A stretch of DNA of 64,000 bases from Methanohalophilus sp. RSK (GTDB taxonomy: Archaea; Halobacteriota; Methanosarcinia; Methanosarcinales; Methanosarcinaceae), in assembly GCF_003722075.1 (NCBI RefSeq), contig NZ_RDSK01000015.1, positions 1-64,000 of the forward strand, written 5' to 3'. This document shows positions 62,587-64,000 of this stretch, piece by piece. How positions within the stretch are numbered: the first letter of the stretch is position 1; every line of letters begins with the position of its first letter. Below the pieces are notes generated by a model. That model was not told where the DNA came from. It worked only from the letters and a program-made list of their open reading frames with translations, and ran no database searches. Both the position numbers and the translations under genes were made by a program.

Positions 62587-64000
62587 TTATAAGCACTTTT
62601 GTCTCTTTACATTAGGCCCCTCACAGGTATCCTGCACAACAAATCCCTTTTGCACAATTTTATCCCTTAAAGCATCTGCTGTTTCCCAATCCCTGTCATT
62701 TCGGGCCTGCTCACGGATCTTTACAAGCTCCATGATCTCTTCTGGCACTTCCTCTCCTTCTTGTGCAAAAAGGCCAAAGGTATCTGCAAACTTCCTGTAG
62801 AGGGAAAGAAGGTTTTCAAGTACATCCTTATTTCTGCCGGCTTCAAGGTACTGGTTGGAAATACGGGATAGTTCATGATAAACTGCAATTGCTTTCGGGA
62901 TGTTCATATCATCTTCCAGAGCATTCCTGAAGTCATCTTCAAGATTGCCAGGCAGACCTATCATTTCCTGATCAGTAGGATATTCATTATCATCTGCACT
63001 CTTTATAGCGAACTCCAGATTTTCCAGTGTTTCCCTGAGCTTGAAATAGCTATTTTGTGCATTCCGGGCAAAGGAGTCGGAAAAATCCAGTTTCTTCCTG
63101 TAATGCACGGACATAAACATAAAGCGCACAACTTCCCCACCATATTTGTCAACCAGTTCGGGGAGAGTGAAAACATTGCCCTTTGACTTACTCATTTTCT
63201 CGCCGTCAACTATCAGGTGTTCCCCGTGTATCCAGTACCTCACAAAGGGTTTTCCTGTAGCCCCTTCGGACTGGGCAATTTCATTTTCATGATGGGGAAA
63301 TATCAGGTCCACTCCACCTGTATGAATATCAAGGGAAGGTCCAAAATGATTCATTGACATTACCGAGCATTCCGTATGCCATCCGGGCCTGATCTTACCC
63401 CAGGGACTTTCATAGTAAATACCCCTTTCAATCTCTTCCTGTGTGGATGCTTTCAGCAAAACAAAATCACGGGGATTATCCTTGTCGTATTCATCGACAT
63501 CAACCGATGCTCCCATCTTAATTGAATTGAAATCCAGTTTTGAAAGCTTACCATACTCCGGGAAAGCCGAAATCCTGTAATACACCGAGCCCTCTTTTTC
63601 ATAGGCAAGCCCTTTTTCCATCAGCATTTGTGCCAGCTCTATCATTCCATCCACATTTTCAGTGGCCCGGGGATAAGCAGAGGCTATTTTTATGTTTAGC
63701 ATATCAAGTCCGCAGAAAAATTCTTCCGTATATTTTTCTGTAAATTCTTTCAGGGATATGCCCGCTTTCTTTGAATCCCGGATCGTCTTATCGTCGATAT
63801 CCGTTATGTTCATTACAAGATTCACAGAATAGCCCAAATACTCCAGGATACGTACCAGATTATCGGTCATCAAAAAGGTTCGATAATTGCCTATATGCGG
63901 AATATTGTACACCGTCGGACCACAGGCATATATTGTAACTTCATCCTCTTTTAAAGGCTTGAAAACTTCCTTTTTCCTTGTTAAAGTATTATACAATCGT
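62587..64000 (-). CDS. cysS: Cysteinyl-tRNA synthetase, N-terminus beyond the window
   Basis: Attaches Cys to tRNA-Cys. About 470 residues are seen. The N-terminal part is [20 protein letters not shown], the HIGH-type signature reads PHIGNYRTF, and KMSKSKG is intact. Zinc ligands are [17 protein letters not shown] and [14 protein letters not shown] 63996 could start translation, but homologues begin a few residues earlier (LYNTLTR preceded by two to four more), so the start most likely lies past position 64000. Confidence 0.94.
   Translation of the reverse strand, partial: RLYNTLTRKKEVFKPLKEDEVTIYACGPTVYNIPHIGNYRTFLMTDNLVRILEYLGYSVNLVMNITDIDDKTIRDSKKAGISLKEFTEKYTEEFFCGLDMLNIKIASAYPRATENVDGMIELAQMLMEKGLAYEKEGSVYYRISAFPEYGKLSKLDFNSIKMGASVDVDEYDKDNPRDFVLLKASTQEEIERGIYYESPWGKIRPGWHTECSVMSMNHFGPSLDIHTGGVDLIFPHHENEIAQSEGATGKPFVRYWIHGEHLIVDGEKMSKSKGNVFTLPELVDKYGGEVVRFMFMSVHYRKKLDFSDSFARNAQNSYFKLRETLENLEFAIKSADDNEYPTDQEMIGLPGNLEDDFRNALEDDMNIPKAIAVYHELSRISNQYLEAGRNKDVLENLLSLYRKFADTFGLFAQEGEEVPEEIMELVKIREQARNDRDWETADALRDKIVQKGFVVQDTCEGPNVKRQKCL

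Overview
The window comes from a methanogenic archaeon of the family Methanosarcinaceae, most likely a halotolerant methylotroph close to Methanohalophilus or Methanolobus. This rests on archaeal-type genes (LonB, RpoF, ribosomal protein L21e, TrmY, Pus10, GHMP-type shikimate kinase), methanosarcinal families (DUF2115, DUF2551, PGF-pre-PGF surface domains, REC proteins with a methanogen-type output domain) and TATA-type promoters. I checked the stop codons of the intact genes one by one and none ends in TAG, as expected in lineages that read UAG as pyrrolysine. The genus is my inference.

Layout. 1-6.3 kb: the end of an IS200-type element, small housekeeping genes (DUF4177-like, DUF2115, msrA, an Hsp20-like gene with a palindromic operator), a beheaded amino-acid ABC ATPase, an AT-rich 1.2 kb stretch without genes, a zinc-ribbon protein, two winged-helix regulators and tRNA-Gln(CTG). 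6.3-11.7 kb: a P2-type cation ATPase with altered ion ligands, a histidine-kinase scrap and a frameshifted ppsA. 11.8-24.4 kb: a MITE-like element, sufCB, a flavodoxin-fold protein, a betaine-permease scrap, nadA, a copper chaperone with the CopA ATPase, and an operon with a cupin regulator, an acyl-CoA synthetase and a 2-oxoacid:ferredoxin oxidoreductase (delta, alpha, fused beta-gamma). 24.5-36.8 kb: a GNAT enzyme, a large secreted subtilase interrupted by one in-frame UAG, a REC-PAS protein, the lonB-tldD-pmbA operon, an IS605 remnant, and a KaiC-like ATPase with a response regulator. 36.8-48.3 kb: purE/aroQ/aroK, a hydantoinase, and the conserved archaeal translation/transcription operon trmY-pus10-rpl21e-rpoF-DUF655-ksgA-hemK, then an AIM24 protein, a phosphoesterase and an MBL hydrolase.

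48.3-55.7 kb: a strongly AT-rich island directly behind tRNA-Leu(TAA). It carries a translationally coupled trio (54-aa protein, DndD/SMC-like ATPase with a CxCxC hook, and a small protein resembling a dnd-associated family), a convergent PLD-nuclease/SF2-helicase fusion and a divergent SPPY-type DNA methyltransferase. No dndB, dndC or dndE is present. I read it as a candidate composite anti-invader system that pairs DndD-like and restriction-helicase parts with DNA methylation. The island ends in scraps of cas1 and of a viral head gene, plus a lone MntA-type nucleotidyltransferase.

55.9-64 kb: a flavoprotein, an ArsR-ArsM fusion with a fresh in-frame 96-bp duplication, a 105-bp nested inverted-repeat element, a beheaded peroxiredoxin, a candidate structured RNA, several very small genes (46-aa class), a cupin, a CobW-like GTPase, a DUF3060 lipoprotein and the 3' part of cysS.

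The two strongest observations are the in-frame UAG in the subtilase (pyrrolysine read-through or nonsense mutation) and the tRNA-Leu island.
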